NCBI RefSeq assembly: GCF_004116955.1
Contig: NZ_CP026362.1
Span: 1,218,501-1,282,500, forward strand
Direction: 5' to 3'
DNA length: 64,000 nucleotides
From: Bacillus vallismortis
GTDB taxonomy: Bacteria; Bacillota; Bacilli; Bacillales; Bacillaceae
Both the position numbers and the translations under genes were made by a program. The notes beneath the pieces were generated by a model. It saw nothing but the letters and a program-made list of their open reading frames with translations, made no database searches and had not been told where the DNA came from. Of the stretch, positions 11,104 through 20,304 are shown piece by piece (position 1 is the first letter of the stretch; the number at the start of each line of letters is the position of its first letter).

Positions 11104-11643
11104 ATGCAGACCCCTGTTTCTGTCAATGAGAAAAAAGATTTTATCCGTTGGTTTTTAAACCATTATCAGTTAAAGCGCCGAGAGTGCGTTTGGATCTTGA
11201 ACTACTTAATGAGCCATGATTCTCTCATGGAGAAGGTTCATTTTGTAGAGCAGGCAGAATTTTGCCCGAGAGGCATTATAATGTCAACACATTGTGTTGA
11301 AGAAGTTCCGTTTCGGTTCTATAAAGAGAGTGTCATGACAACCGACGCGGAAAAATCTTTTCATGATATTAGATTAAATAAACAGCAGGATTTGTTTATC
11401 CAGCTTAATTTCCGTTCAGCTTACAGCTCACCTGAGTATGCGGCGGTGCTGGAGTCCAATCCGCATATTCCGAAGGATCTGTTTGGGAACAAAAAAGATC
11501 AGGGGTTGGCTGAACAAATTTTGGAGCACGCTATTTCTACGTTCCAAAGAGAAAAATTATTAAAAGATATTGACGACGCGCTCGATCGTCATGATAAAGA
11601 AGCATTTGAACAATTATCGCGCCAATTGAATCAGCTCACATAA
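11104..11643 (+). CDS. ypiB: UPF0302 protein YpiB (ReoY homologue)
   Basis: 179 residues, the usual length of the UPF0302 family, soluble, with no membrane segment. The Listeria homologue ReoY helps ClpCP-dependent breakdown of MurA, the first enzyme of peptidoglycan synthesis; the same role here is inferred from family membership only. Start ATG 11104 has a strong GAGGAGGG ribosome site. Downstream, before ypiF, a hairpin (11651-11674) with a weak T tract may thin out transcription. Confidence 0.88.
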   Translation: MQTPVSVNEKKDFIRWFLNHYQLKRRECVWILNYLMSHDSLMEKVHFVEQAEFCPRGIIMSTHCVEEVPFRFYKESVMTTDAEKSFHDIRLNKQQDLFIQLNFRSAYSSPEYAAVLESNPHIPKDLFGNKKDQGLAEQILEHAISTFQREKLLKDIDDALDRHDKEAFEQLSRQLNQLT

Positions 11644-11650
11644 TATGACC

Positions 11651-11678
11651 AGCCTTGCAGCGTATTGCAAGGCTTGTT
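11651..11678 (+). terminator. Weak terminator or processing hairpin between ypiB and ypiF
   Basis: AGCCTTGCA (11651-11659) pairs perfectly with TGCAAGGCT (11666-11674), followed by TGTTGT and not a clean T run. Leaky termination is likely. Confidence 0.6.
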
Positions 11679-11697
11679 GTCGTAAAGGGGGAGAACG

Positions 11698-12144
11698 ATG
11701 AGGTGGAGAATCACTGATGCCAAGGACTATTTACAAGCTAAAGATTACATTGACACCGCTGTCATTCCACTAATTAACATAAGGGTAGGCGTTCATTTCA
11801 AAATGGCGGCCGAAAAAGGCGAATTCACGCAGCTTCTGTCAGAAGAACTGGAAAGGCAGTTAAAGGGACGGGTATATTTATTGCCCCCTTATACATATGT
11901 TGATAGAAATGAAAAAACCGTTCAAGGGCTTCAGGAGTTGCGGGAAGAGCTCTTATCAGAATTCCCGCATGTTGTGCTGCTCACGTCTGACGAAAATTGG
12001 AAAAGTGAGAATGCATTAGGCAACATCATTGTCACACCGTCTGTTCCGCTAGAACATTTGAAGGACTCTTTAAAAAGAAAAATATTAGATGAACGCACTG
12101 CTGAAATTTTGAACGTTTTGTTACAGATGTGGAGCGTTTCATAA
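11698..12144 (+). CDS. ypiF: YpiF, DUF2487 family
   Basis: Uncharacterised 148-residue soluble protein of a Bacillus family. It begins MRWRITDAKDYL and shows mixed alpha/beta composition with no catalytic motif I recognise. Start ATG 11698 follows AAGGGGGAG. It sits directly before the qcr genes but a separate promoter precedes qcrA, so a link to the bc complex is possible but unproven. Confidence 0.85.
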   Translation: MRWRITDAKDYLQAKDYIDTAVIPLINIRVGVHFKMAAEKGEFTQLLSEELERQLKGRVYLLPPYTYVDRNEKTVQGLQELREELLSEFPHVVLLTSDENWKSENALGNIIVTPSVPLEHLKDSLKRKILDERTAEILNVLLQMWSVS

Positions 12145-12183
12145 AAACACTTACATTTCCTTATGAACAATATTTTGGCTATA

Positions 12184-12212
12184 TTGACCTTGCTGAGAGA
12201 TTCATATATTAT
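12184..12212 (+). promoter_or_regulatory. Promoter of the qcrABC operon
   Basis: TTGACC (12184-12189), 17-base spacer, TATTAT (12207-12212), with about 70 bases to qcrA. In B. subtilis the operon is repressed by AbrB in exponential growth; I cannot see that site directly. Confidence 0.7.
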
Positions 12213-12286
12213 GAGGGTGTCTAGAGTTATTGCAATATTTTCTATTTTAGTCAGTTTGCAGGGGTGACCTAGAGGGGGGAGAAAAG

Positions 12287-12790
12287 ATGGGCGGAAAACA
12301 TGATATATCCAGACGTCAATTTTTAAATTATACGCTTACGGGCGTAGGGGGTTTTATGGCGGCTAGTATGCTCATGCCTATGGTTCGCTTTGCACTCGAC
12401 CCGGTATTAAAATCGACAGGAAAGCAAGACATGGTTCAGGTTGTCAGCGTAGATGAGCTGACAAAAGAGCCGCAGCGTTTTGATTTCAAAATTAATCAAG
12501 TCGATGCCTGGTATGAGTCAGAAGAGTCAAGATCAGCCTGGGTCTTTAAAAACGGGGACGAAATTGTAGCGCTATCGCCGATTTGTAAACATTTAGGATG
12601 TACGGTGAACTGGAATAGCGATCCTAAAAATCCGAATAAATTCTTTTGTCCATGCCATTACGGACTCTATGAAAAGGACGGCACCAATGTCCCGGGCACG
12701 CCGCCGCTTGCGCCTCTTGATCATTATGAGCAAGAAGTAAAAGACGGCTTCCTGTATCTTGGAAAAGCAAAGCCTAAGGGGGAAGGGTGA
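12287..12790 (+). CDS. qcrA: Rieske iron-sulfur subunit of menaquinol:cytochrome c reductase
   Basis: Carries the 2Fe-2S cluster that takes electrons from menaquinol in the b6c-type complex. 167 residues. N-terminal SRRQFL twin-arginine motif followed by one hydrophobic anchor (about residues 14-32) suggests Tat export with retained anchor. Cluster ligands lie in CKHLGC (C100, H102, C105) and CPCHYG (C121, C123, H124). Ribosome site AGAGGGGGGAGA is very strong. The qcrB start lies 1 base after the qcrA stop. Confidence 0.96.
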   Translation: MGGKHDISRRQFLNYTLTGVGGFMAASMLMPMVRFALDPVLKSTGKQDMVQVVSVDELTKEPQRFDFKINQVDAWYESEESRSAWVFKNGDEIVALSPICKHLGCTVNWNSDPKNPNKFFCPCHYGLYEKDGTNVPGTPPLAPLDHYEQEVKDGFLYLGKAKPKGEG

Positions 12791-12791
12791 C

Positions 12792-13466
12792 ATGCTGAAC
12801 AAAATTTATGACTGGGTAGATGAGCGGCTTGATATTACACCGATGTGGAGGGATATTGCTGATCACGAAGTACCGGAACATGTGAATCCCGCCCATCATT
12901 TCTCTGCGTTTGTGTATTGCTTTGGGGGACTGACGTTTTTTGTAACCGTTATCCAAGTGTTATCTGGAATGTTTTTAACCATGTACTATGTGCCTGATAT
13001 TAAAAATGCCTGGGAATCGGTATATTATTTGCAAAATGAAGTGGCATTCGGCCAGATTGTCAGGGGAATGCACCACTGGGGTGCGAGTCTTGTCATTGTG
13101 ATGATGTTTTTACATACACTGAGGGTCTTTTTCCAAGGGGCTTATAAAAAGCCGCGCGAGCTGAACTGGATTGTCGGTGTGCTGATCTTTTTTGTCATGC
13201 TCGGACTTGGCTTTACAGGCTATTTGCTTCCGTGGGACATGAAGGCTTTGTTTGCAACAAAAGTCGGGCTGCAGATCGCTGAAGCCACGCCTTTGATCGG
13301 GACGCAGGTCAAAACACTCCTTGCGGGGCACCCGGATATTGTAGGCGCCCAAACGCTGACTAGGTTTTTTGCGATCCATGTATTCTTTCTTCCTGCCGCA
13401 TTGTTCGGGCTGATGGCCGCACACTTTATTATGATCCGGAAGCAGGGGATTTCAGGACCGCTTTAA
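12792..13466 (+). CDS. qcrB: Cytochrome b subunit of menaquinol:cytochrome c reductase
   Basis: Membrane subunit holding hemes b and the covalently bound heme c(i). 224 residues, cytochrome b6-like with four membrane helices. C43 in FVYCFGG is the conserved cysteine for the covalent heme; histidines in GMHHWGAS, FLHTLRVF and further on supply b-heme ligands. Start ATG 12792 behind GGGGGAAGGGTGA at the end of qcrA. Confidence 0.96.
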   Translation: MLNKIYDWVDERLDITPMWRDIADHEVPEHVNPAHHFSAFVYCFGGLTFFVTVIQVLSGMFLTMYYVPDIKNAWESVYYLQNEVAFGQIVRGMHHWGASLVIVMMFLHTLRVFFQGAYKKPRELNWIVGVLIFFVMLGLGFTGYLLPWDMKALFATKVGLQIAEATPLIGTQVKTLLAGHPDIVGAQTLTRFFAIHVFFLPAALFGLMAAHFIMIRKQGISGPL

Positions 13467-13500
13467 ACTGTTGATCTGCGAATAAAAGGGAGGGGATGAC

Positions 13501-14268
13501 ATGCACCGGGGCAAAGGGATGAAATTTGTAGGCGATTCAAGGATACCGGCTGAAAAAAAACCGAATATACCGAAGGATTATTCGGAGTATCCCGGTAAAA
13601 CAGAGGCTTTCTGGCCAAATTTCTTGTTGAAGGAATGGATGGTTGGAGCTGTCTTTCTCATCGGTTTTCTTGTTTTGACAATTGTGCATCAGCCGCCTTT
13701 GGAGCGGATGGCGGACCCGACTGATACGGGTTATATTCCGCTGCCGGATTGGTATTTTCTTTTCTTATACCAGCTGTTGAAATATGAATACGCCGCTGGA
13801 AGCTTTACAGTGGTCGGCGCCATGATTATGCCGGGACTCGCTTTCGGCGCCCTGCTTTTGGCGCCATTTCTTGACAGAGGAACGGAAAGAAGGCCATGGA
13901 AACGTCCTGTTGCTGTCGGTATGATGCTTCTGGCCATTTCTGCTGCTGTATTTTTGACATGGCAGTCAGTCGCGACTCATGACTGGGCCAAGGCCGAAGA
14001 ACAGGGAAAAATCACAAAAGAAGCCGACATTGACACCAATGCAGAAGGATATAAGATTTTTAAGGAGCAGGGCTGTATTTCTTGCCATGGGGATAACCTT
14101 CAAGGGGGAGCGGCCGGGCCTTCATTGGTGGACACTGGACTGAAACCGGAAGAAATCAAAAAAATCGCTGTTGATGGGAAAGGCCAAATGCCGGCGGGTG
14201 TGTTTAAAGGGAATGATAAGCAGCTCGAAGAACTTGCGAAATTCATTTCGGAAACAACCGCTAAATAA
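13501..14268 (+). CDS. qcrC: Subunit IV / cytochrome c fusion subunit of the bc complex
   Basis: 255 residues: an N-terminal subunit-IV-like part with membrane helices at about 45-63, 82-95, 103-123 and 138-155 and the quinol-site PDWYFLF motif, then a C-terminal cytochrome c domain on the outer face with the heme site CISCH (C192, C195, H196) and the methionine ligand in GQMPAG. This fusion is typical of Bacillus. A terminator follows at 14313. Confidence 0.96.
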   Translation: MHRGKGMKFVGDSRIPAEKKPNIPKDYSEYPGKTEAFWPNFLLKEWMVGAVFLIGFLVLTIVHQPPLERMADPTDTGYIPLPDWYFLFLYQLLKYEYAAGSFTVVGAMIMPGLAFGALLLAPFLDRGTERRPWKRPVAVGMMLLAISAAVFLTWQSVATHDWAKAEEQGKITKEADIDTNAEGYKIFKEQGCISCHGDNLQGGAAGPSLVDTGLKPEEIKKIAVDGKGQMPAGVFKGNDKQLEELAKFISETTAK

Positions 14269-14312
14269 CATATTGTGAATTGTCAAATGGAAGGATATAC
14301 TTTTACTATCAG

Positions 14313-14338
14313 AAGCTGACCGGGCGTCAGCTTTTTTA
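14313..14338 (+). terminator. Terminator after qcrC
   Basis: AAGCTGAC (14313-14320) pairs with GTCAGCTT (14326-14333) and is followed by a T tract. Confidence 0.88.
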
Positions 14339-14379
14339 TATGGACACATTATTTTTTACAGACTGAGAGTTGATATGAT

Positions 14380-14973
14380 GTGAAATGGTTTCAATATGTA
14401 TTAGGACAGCGACCGCTGCTGATTCTTGTCTTAGCCATTAATTTTCTGGGGACGGTTTACGGGTACTATTGGTACTTGCCGCAGCTTATGGAAACACCGG
14501 CCCGTTTCTTGATTTTTGTTCCGGACAGTCCGACGGCAACGTTTTTCTTTCTGTTTGTGCTGCTCGCCTTTATCATGAAACGGAACGCCCCGCTCTTTGA
14601 GGCGCTTGCGCTAGTCACCCTCGTCAAGTACGGCCTATGGGCGGTCGCGATGAATCTTCTTGTACTGGCTGTAACAGGTGACTTGCCGTGGGAGGGTTAT
14701 ATGCTGATTGCCTCGCATTTTGCCATGGCAGTCCAGGGCGTGTTGTACAGCCCGTATTATCGCTTTTCTTTTTGGCATCTTGCAATTGCTGCAGTCTGGA
14801 CGCTGCATAACGATGTCATTGATTACTTATTTGACATGATGCCTCAATACTCTATGCTTTCTGATTATATGACAGATATAGGATACGGAACATTTTGGCT
14901 GAGCATCTTCTCAATCGGGCTGGCTTACTTTTTAGTGGTTTCGAAAAAGCAAAGAAAGCTTGAGCTGATGTAA
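14380..14973 (+). CDS. ypjA: Multi-pass membrane protein YpjA, DUF1405
   Basis: Uncharacterised integral membrane protein of 197 residues with about six hydrophobic segments (near 10-30, 42-64, 70-93, 100-120, 127-145, 165-190) and a basic C-terminal tail (SKKQRKLELM). The GTG start at 14380 has only a weak ribosome site; a start some codons later cannot be excluded. It lies between qcrC and ypjB with a terminator before it. Function unknown to me. Confidence 0.8.
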   Translation: MKWFQYVLGQRPLLILVLAINFLGTVYGYYWYLPQLMETPARFLIFVPDSPTATFFFLFVLLAFIMKRNAPLFEALALVTLVKYGLWAVAMNLLVLAVTGDLPWEGYMLIASHFAMAVQGVLYSPYYRFSFWHLAIAAVWTLHNDVIDYLFDMMPQYSMLSDYMTDIGYGTFWLSIFSIGLAYFLVVSKKQRKLELM

Positions 14974-15041
14974 AGACAATGTTGGTCTATCCTTGTCCCT
15001 TTCTTCATAATCTGTAAGGAGAGAGAGTGGGAGGGACCTGC

Positions 15042-15836
15042 ATGAAACGAAAGCTGACGATCTGTTTGTTGCTTGCTCTTATTTTTTATAATGGAAATGC
15101 CAAGGCTGCAGAGCGGGGAAGTCTCGAAGAATTAAATGATTTATCCGATACGGTCTTTCAAATGACCCGCCAGTCAAAATATGAAGAGGCCCTGCAAGTC
15201 CTTGCTTATTTCGAAAAAACATTAAAATCCGCTGAAAAAAAACAGCAAGACCCCATGCTAACCGGAGCCCAAATCCGTCAAATCACACTGGGCTATAACG
15301 ATATGCTGCGGAGCTTAAAGCGGACCGATACATCAGATATGCAAAAACTCAGGGCAGCCGCACAATTCAGAATGCTGATGGATGCGGTTGAGAATCGATC
15401 TGATCCGCTTTGGGGCTCGTTGGAAAAACCGATTATGGAAGCCTTTGCTGAACTGAAGCAGGATGTTCAAAGCAATGAGCGTACGAGCTTTCATGAAAAG
15501 TGGAATGAATTTATCAGTTTATATGATTTGATTTATCCCAGCCTAACAATCGATGTATCAGAGGATCAGCTTGAAACAGTGGGAAAACATATAGATGTCA
15601 TTGAGCAAGAGGAATTTCAGCAGATGACCGAGAGTACGAAGCTTGAACGACTATCCCTTCTTCAACATGATCTAAAAAACGTATTTGACAGGGTTGAGGA
15701 GGATGATGCTGATCCGTCCTTGTTATGGGTGATCATCACGACCGGCAGTATCATTATTACTGCTCTCACCTATGTCGGCTACAGAAAGTACAGAGCCGAG
15801 AAAAACAAGCTGAAAAAACGGGACTACCCTAAGTAA
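15042..15836 (+). CDS. ypjB: YpjB, exported membrane-anchored protein of the sporulation YpjB family
   Basis: 264 residues with an N-terminal signal segment (MKRKLTICLLLALIFYNGNA, likely cut after AKA), a mostly helical extracytoplasmic domain, and a C-terminal membrane helix (about 232-252) followed by a charged tail ending KKRDYPK. This architecture places the bulk outside the membrane. The family is named from sporulation-expressed genes, but its role is not known to me. Start ATG 15042 follows GGGAGG; an in-frame GTG 15 bases upstream lacks a suitable site. Confidence 0.85.
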   Translation: MKRKLTICLLLALIFYNGNAKAAERGSLEELNDLSDTVFQMTRQSKYEEALQVLAYFEKTLKSAEKKQQDPMLTGAQIRQITLGYNDMLRSLKRTDTSDMQKLRAAAQFRMLMDAVENRSDPLWGSLEKPIMEAFAELKQDVQSNERTSFHEKWNEFISLYDLIYPSLTIDVSEDQLETVGKHIDVIEQEEFQQMTESTKLERLSLLQHDLKNVFDRVEEDDADPSLLWVIITTGSIIITALTYVGYRKYRAEKNKLKKRDYPK

Positions 15837-15840
15837 TATG

Positions 15841-15868
15841 AGGGGCGGCTGCTGCCGCCTTTTTTTGA
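15841..15868 (+). terminator. Terminator after ypjB
   Basis: GGCGGC (15844-15849), TGCT loop, GCCGCC (15854-15859), then seven Ts. It lies between the convergent ypjB and ypjC. Confidence 0.88.
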
Positions 15869-15875
15869 TCAAATA

Positions 15876-16748
15876 TCAACGAGGAAGCGGATTTTTATTT
15901 TCATCAAGCGTAAATCCTTCTCCGAGCACATCATGAACATCGCTTACCGCCACAAAGGCATGAGGGTCAACGGAGTTAATGACACTTTTCAGCATCACCA
16001 ATTCGTTTTTCGGCACCACACAGTACAGAACATCTATGTCCTCTTTTGTATAGGAACCCTGTCCTTTCAAAATGGTGACGCCTCGTTCCATTTCTTCAAG
16101 AATCTTTTTTTGAATCAGATCGTTTTTCGCTGAGATGATCGTAGCGCCTTTAGCGGTGTATCCGCCTTCCTGTATAAAATCAATGAGTCTTGCCGCTACA
16201 AAAACGGCCACTAGGGTATACATCGCTTCTTTATAGGAGAGATAAGTAAGCAAAGACAAAATGATGACACAGGCATCAAAAGCAAACATCGTTCTGCCCA
16301 TCGGAATCCCAAAATACTTATTGACCAATCGGGCGATGATATCAACTCCGCCTGTCGTACCGCCAAACTTAAATATAATTCCTAATCCGGCTCCGATAAA
16401 CACACCGGCAAATAAAGCAGCGAGCGCTAAATCATGCTGAAGTGGCATATGTATTTCATATCGCTGAAAAATACTGAGAAACAGAGATAAGGCGACAGTC
16501 CCGACAAGGGTATAAACAAACATTGTTTTGCCGAGCAAACGCCAGCCGATAAAAAAGATCGGGATATTCAAAACCAAGTTCGAGATAGAGGGGCTGATAT
16601 GGAAAAGGGCATATAGCAAAAGCGTAATACCTGTAAAACCGCCCTCAGCTAAATTGTTCTGCATATTGAAATGAACCAAGCCGAATGAAAAAATTGCCGC
16701 TCCGATTAAAATAAAAAATATGTTTTTTAATCTAATTTCTCCAAGCAT
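15876..16748 (-). CDS. ypjC: YitT-family membrane protein YpjC
   Basis: 290-residue membrane protein of the YitT family: five or six N-terminal hydrophobic segments (first at about 9-27, with GGFTGITLLLYAL and GGTTGGVDIIARL glycine-rich loops) and a soluble C-terminal DUF2179 domain (about 215-290, KGATIISAKNDLIQKK onward). Function is not established; family members are often called putative transporters. The start at 16748 (ATG, AAAGGGG ribosome site) matches the family length; a longer upstream frame is open but would run across the promoter. Confidence 0.88.
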   Translation of the reverse strand: MLGEIRLKNIFFILIGAAIFSFGLVHFNMQNNLAEGGFTGITLLLYALFHISPSISNLVLNIPIFFIGWRLLGKTMFVYTLVGTVALSLFLSIFQRYEIHMPLQHDLALAALFAGVFIGAGLGIIFKFGGTTGGVDIIARLVNKYFGIPMGRTMFAFDACVIILSLLTYLSYKEAMYTLVAVFVAARLIDFIQEGGYTAKGATIISAKNDLIQKKILEEMERGVTILKGQGSYTKEDIDVLYCVVPKNELVMLKSVINSVDPHAFVAVSDVHDVLGEGFTLDENKNPLPR

Positions 16749-16787
16749 CACACAAAACCCCTTTTCCTTCCATTGGATAGCGTTTAT

Positions 16788-16816
16788 ATTATAGTGGATG
16801 AAAAAGAAAACAGCAA
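16788..16816 (-). promoter_or_regulatory. Promoter of ypjC
   Basis: On the minus strand, TTGCTG (16816-16811), a 17-base spacer and a perfect TATAAT (16793-16788), about 40 bases before the start codon. Confidence 0.7.
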
Positions 16817-16830
16817 ACGTGCTTAAACAT

Positions 16831-16859
16831 TTGTCAAACGTATCTGAATTAGCTAACAT
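16831..16859 (+). promoter_or_regulatory. Promoter of the ypjD-dapB-mgsA-bsh-cca-birA run
   Basis: TTGTCA (16831-16836), 17-base spacer, TAACAT (16854-16859). The two divergent -35 boxes are only 14 bases apart. Confidence 0.6.
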
Positions 16860-16887
16860 GTAAGAGGATGATAGGAGGTTTCGTGCA

Positions 16888-17223
16888 GTGAGTGAGAAAA
16901 CAATGAAGGACATACAGGCTGAAGTAGACCGTTACATCGGCCAATTTAAAGAAGGATATTTCAGCCCGCTTGCCATGATGGCGAGGCTGACCGAAGAACT
17001 GGGCGAGCTTGCCAGAGAAGTCAATCATCGTTATGGAGAAAAACCAAAAAAAGCGACTGAAGATGATAAAAGCATGGAAGAGGAAATGGGCGACGTACTG
17101 TTTGTGTTGGTTTGTTTAGCCAACTCACTTGATATTTCATTAGAAGAAGCCCACGACCGAGTCATGCATAAATTTAATACGAGAGATAAAGATCGCTGGA
17201 CTAGAATAGAAGAAGGAAAGTAG
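16888..17223 (+). CDS. ypjD: MazG-type nucleotide pyrophosphohydrolase YpjD
   Basis: 111 residues forming one MazG-like four-helix domain. Metal-binding acidic motifs are visible as [12 protein letters not shown] near residue 31 and [13 protein letters not shown] near 65, the EExxE...ExxD pattern of all-alpha NTP pyrophosphatases. It probably cleaves a (d)NTP to the monophosphate; the natural substrate is unknown. Start GTG 16888 behind GGAGG. First gene of a long run into dapB. Confidence 0.9.
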   Translation: MSEKTMKDIQAEVDRYIGQFKEGYFSPLAMMARLTEELGELAREVNHRYGEKPKKATEDDKSMEEEMGDVLFVLVCLANSLDISLEEAHDRVMHKFNTRDKDRWTRIEEGK

Positions 17224-17234
17224 AGGAGATCAAG

Positions 17235-18038
17235 ATGTCAAACGAAACAATTAAAGTTGTCATTGCAGGACCGCGTGGAAGAATGGGGCAGGAAGCTGTT
17301 AAATTGGCGGAACGCACACCTCATTTTGACCTTGTCGGGGCCATAGATCATACATACGACCAGCAAAAATTATCTGATGTGATGTCTGTTGAGTCAGATG
17401 CTCTCATTTACACAGATATCCATGCCTGCTTTACACAAAAACAGCCGGATGTCTTAATTGATTTAACAACGCCTGAAATCGGGAAAGTACATACAAAAAT
17501 GGCGTTAGAGTACGGAATTCGACCGGTTGTCGGAACAACCGGTTTCTCTGAAGATGATGTAAAAGAACTCATGGCTCTAACAGAAGAGAAGGGAATCGGA
17601 GCCATCATTGCTCCAAACTTCGCTCTTGGTGCGGTGTTGATGATGAAATTTTCGAAAATGGCTGCCAACTACTTTGAGGATGTTGAGATTATTGAGCTTC
17701 ATCATGACCAGAAGCTTGACGCGCCAAGCGGAACGGCGCTTAAAACAGCGGAAATGATTTCAGAAGTCCGTAAAGAAAAACAGCAAGGACACCCTGATGA
17801 AAAAGAAATTCTCCCTGGAGCCAGAGGAGCGGAGCAAAACGGTATCCGCTTGCACAGTGTCCGTCTTCCGGGGCTGGTCGCACATCAGGAAGTCATGTTC
17901 GGCATGGATGGCCAAACGCTTCAGATCCGCCACGATTCCTATAACCGCGCTTCTTTTATGTCAGGGGTTAAACTGTCAGTCGAACAAGTCATGAAGATTG
18001 ACCAGCTTGTGTACGGATTAGAAAATATCATGGATTAG
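17235..18038 (+). CDS. dapB: 4-hydroxy-tetrahydrodipicolinate reductase
   Basis: NAD(P)H-dependent reductase of the diaminopimelate/lysine pathway, supplying cell-wall cross-link residues and, in spores, the dipicolinate branch point. 267 residues. N-terminal Rossmann motif GPRGRMGQ near residue 12; the catalytic and substrate motif [16 protein letters not shown] near 155. Eleven bases separate it from ypjD. Confidence 0.96.
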   Translation: MSNETIKVVIAGPRGRMGQEAVKLAERTPHFDLVGAIDHTYDQQKLSDVMSVESDALIYTDIHACFTQKQPDVLIDLTTPEIGKVHTKMALEYGIRPVVGTTGFSEDDVKELMALTEEKGIGAIIAPNFALGAVLMMKFSKMAANYFEDVEIIELHHDQKLDAPSGTALKTAEMISEVRKEKQQGHPDEKEILPGARGAEQNGIRLHSVRLPGLVAHQEVMFGMDGQTLQIRHDSYNRASFMSGVKLSVEQVMKIDQLVYGLENIMD

Positions 18039-18053
18039 ACAGGGGGATAAATG

Positions 18054-18467
18054 ATGAAAATTGCTTTAATCGCGCATGACAAGAAAAAACAGGATATGGT
18101 TCAATTTACGACTGCTTATCGCAATATTTTGAGGCATCACGACCTATACGCAACCGGCACAACAGGGTTGAAAATTCAAGAGGCGACAGGACTTCAAATT
18201 GAACGTTTTCAATCCGGTCCTTTAGGGGGAGACCAGCAAATCGGAGCACTGATCGCGGCCAACGCACTCGACCTTGTCATCTTTTTGCGCGACCCGCTGA
18301 CCGCGCAGCCGCATGAACCGGATGTCTCGGCATTAATCCGGTTATGCGACGTGTATTCCATTCCGCTCGCCACTAATATGGGTACTGCGGAGATTCTAGT
18401 CCGCACACTTGATGAAGGTGTTTTTGAATTCCGCAATCTTCTAAGGGGAGAAGAGCCGAATGTATAA
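18054..18467 (+). CDS. mgsA: Methylglyoxal synthase
   Basis: Converts dihydroxyacetone phosphate to methylglyoxal and phosphate, a glycolytic bypass. 137 residues from ATG 18054; an ATG directly before it (18051) is too close to AGGGGG (18041-18046). Motifs: ATGTTGLKI near residue 33 binding phosphate, [11 protein letters not shown] with catalytic D60, and the histidine in QPHEPD. Neighbouring bshB1 and bshA make bacillithiol, the thiol used to detoxify methylglyoxal, so the grouping makes sense physiologically. Confidence 0.96.
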   Translation: MKIALIAHDKKKQDMVQFTTAYRNILRHHDLYATGTTGLKIQEATGLQIERFQSGPLGGDQQIGALIAANALDLVIFLRDPLTAQPHEPDVSALIRLCDVYSIPLATNMGTAEILVRTLDEGVFEFRNLLRGEEPNV

Positions 18468-19170
18468 TGCAGACGTTCTTGCTTTTGGCGCCCACAGTGA
18501 TGATGTCGAGATTGGAATGGGCGGCACAATCGCAAAGTTTGTCAAACAGGGAAAAAAAGTAATGATATGCGATTTGACTGAAGCGGAACTCTCTTCAAAC
18601 GGAACGGTCAGTTTGCGGAAAGAGGAAGCAGCTGAAGCAGCCCGTATATTAGGTGCAGAAAAAAGAATGCAACTAACGCTTCCAGACCGCGGCCTGATGA
18701 TGAGTGACCAGGCCATTCGGGCGATTGTCAGTGTGATCAGAACCTGCCGGCCCAAAGCGGTCTTTATGCCATATAAAAAGGATCGCCATCCGGATCACGG
18801 CAATGCCGCTGCACTGGTGGAAGAAGCAATCTTTTCCGCAGGAATCCACAAATATAAAGACGAAAAAAGCCTTCCCGCACATAAAGTAAGCAAGGTTTAC
18901 TACTATATGATAAATGGTTTTCATCAGCCTGATTTTGTCATTGATATTTCGGATACAATAGAGGCCAAGAAACAGAGCCTTAATGCCTACAAAAGCCAGT
19001 TTATGCCGTCTGAGGATTCCGTTTCAACGCCTCTGACGAATGGCTATATCGAGATCGTTGAAGCGAGAGAAAAGCTTTACGGTAAAGAAGCGGGTGTGGG
19101 GTATGCGGAAGGTTTCTTTTCAAAACGGATGCTGATGCTCGATCATGATGTGCTTGGGGGCGAACAATGA
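18460..19170 (+). CDS. bshB1: N-acetylglucosaminyl-malate deacetylase (bacillithiol)
   Basis: Zinc-dependent LmbE/PIG-L family deacetylase, second step of bacillithiol synthesis: removes acetate from GlcNAc-malate. 236 residues with the N-terminal metal motif [14 protein letters not shown] (near residue 8) and a second histidine region [16 protein letters not shown] near 106. Formerly ypjG. Overlaps mgsA by 8 bases and bshA by 4, so the three are translationally linked. Confidence 0.95.
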   Translation: MYNADVLAFGAHSDDVEIGMGGTIAKFVKQGKKVMICDLTEAELSSNGTVSLRKEEAAEAARILGAEKRMQLTLPDRGLMMSDQAIRAIVSVIRTCRPKAVFMPYKKDRHPDHGNAAALVEEAIFSAGIHKYKDEKSLPAHKVSKVYYYMINGFHQPDFVIDISDTIEAKKQSLNAYKSQFMPSEDSVSTPLTNGYIEIVEAREKLYGKEAGVGYAEGFFSKRMLMLDHDVLGGEQ

Positions 19171-20300
19171 AAAAACTGAAAATAGGGATCACATGCTATC
19201 CGAGCGTCGGAGGCTCAGGGATCATTGCGACAGAACTGGGGAAGCAGCTTGCTGAAAAAGGACATGAAATCCATTTTATTACGTCAAGCATTCCGTTTAG
19301 ATTGAATACATATCACCCCAATATTCATTTTCATGAGGTTGAGGTTAATCAATATGCTGTTTTTAAGTACCCACCGTATGATTTGACATTGGCAAGCAAA
19401 ATCGCCGAAGTGGCGGGACGGGAGAATTTAGACATTATCCATGCTCACTACGCTTTGCCGCATGCGGTTTGCGCCTATCTTGCAAAGCAGATGCTGAAAC
19501 GCAATATCGGCATTGTGACAACTTTGCACGGCACGGATATTACGGTGCTTGGCTATGATCCGTCTCTAAAAGATCTTATCCGTTTTGCCATTGAGGCATC
19601 AGACAGGGTGACAGCTGTCTCCTCAGCGCTTGCAGCCGAAACGTACGATTTAATTAAGCCGGAGAAAAAAATAGAAACGATTTATAACTTTATAGACGAG
19701 CGCGTATATCTGAAGAAAAACACAGCGGTGATTAAAGAGAAACATGGTATTTTACCAGACGAAAAAGTCGTCATCCATGTGTCCAACTTCAGAAAGGTCA
19801 AACGTGTACAGGATGTCATCCGTGTGTTCCGGAATATCGCCGGCAAAACGAAAGCGAAGCTGCTTTTAGTCGGGGATGGACCGGAGAAGTCGACGGCCTG
19901 TGAGCTTGTCAGAAAATATGGATTGGAAAACCAAGTCTTAATGCTTGGAAATCAAGACCGTGTTGAGGAGCTTTATTCTATTAGCGACCTGAAACTGCTG
20001 CTGTCTGAAAAAGAAAGCTTCGGCCTTGTGCTGCTTGAAGCGATGGCTTGCGGGGTGCCTTGTATCGGAACGAACATTGGCGGCATTCCGGAGGTTATTA
20101 AGAACAATGTGGGCGGATTTTTGGTAGATGTCGGCGATGTTGCAGCCGCAACAGCCTGCGCGCTGCGAATTTTAGAGGATGAACAGCTAAGCACCCGTTT
20201 TACAAAGGCGGCAATGGAGATGCTGAAAAATGAATTTTCCTCACAAAAAATTGTCAGCCAGTATGAACAGATTTATGCCGATTTAGCAGAACCGGAGTGA
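19167..20300 (+). CDS. bshA: L-malate glycosyltransferase (bacillithiol)
   Basis: First bacillithiol step: UDP-GlcNAc plus malate to GlcNAc-malate. 377-residue GT4 glycosyltransferase (GT-B fold) with [19 protein letters not shown] near residue 12 in the acceptor half and the donor-binding E-x7-E motif [18 protein letters not shown] near 281. Formerly ypjH. Its ATG overlaps the bshB1 stop by 4 bases and cca starts 4 bases after its end. Confidence 0.95.
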   Translation: MKKLKIGITCYPSVGGSGIIATELGKQLAEKGHEIHFITSSIPFRLNTYHPNIHFHEVEVNQYAVFKYPPYDLTLASKIAEVAGRENLDIIHAHYALPHAVCAYLAKQMLKRNIGIVTTLHGTDITVLGYDPSLKDLIRFAIEASDRVTAVSSALAAETYDLIKPEKKIETIYNFIDERVYLKKNTAVIKEKHGILPDEKVVIHVSNFRKVKRVQDVIRVFRNIAGKTKAKLLLVGDGPEKSTACELVRKYGLENQVLMLGNQDRVEELYSISDLKLLLSEKESFGLVLLEAMACGVPCIGTNIGGIPEVIKNNVGGFLVDVGDVAAATACALRILEDEQLSTRFTKAAMEMLKNEFSSQKIVSQYEQIYADLAEPE

Positions 20301-20304
20301 TCAT

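Noticed and set aside
16749..16913. 55-residue N-terminal extension of YpjC
   Set aside because: It would run across the ypjC promoter and the ypjD start; the internal ATG at 16748 has a ribosome site and matches family length.
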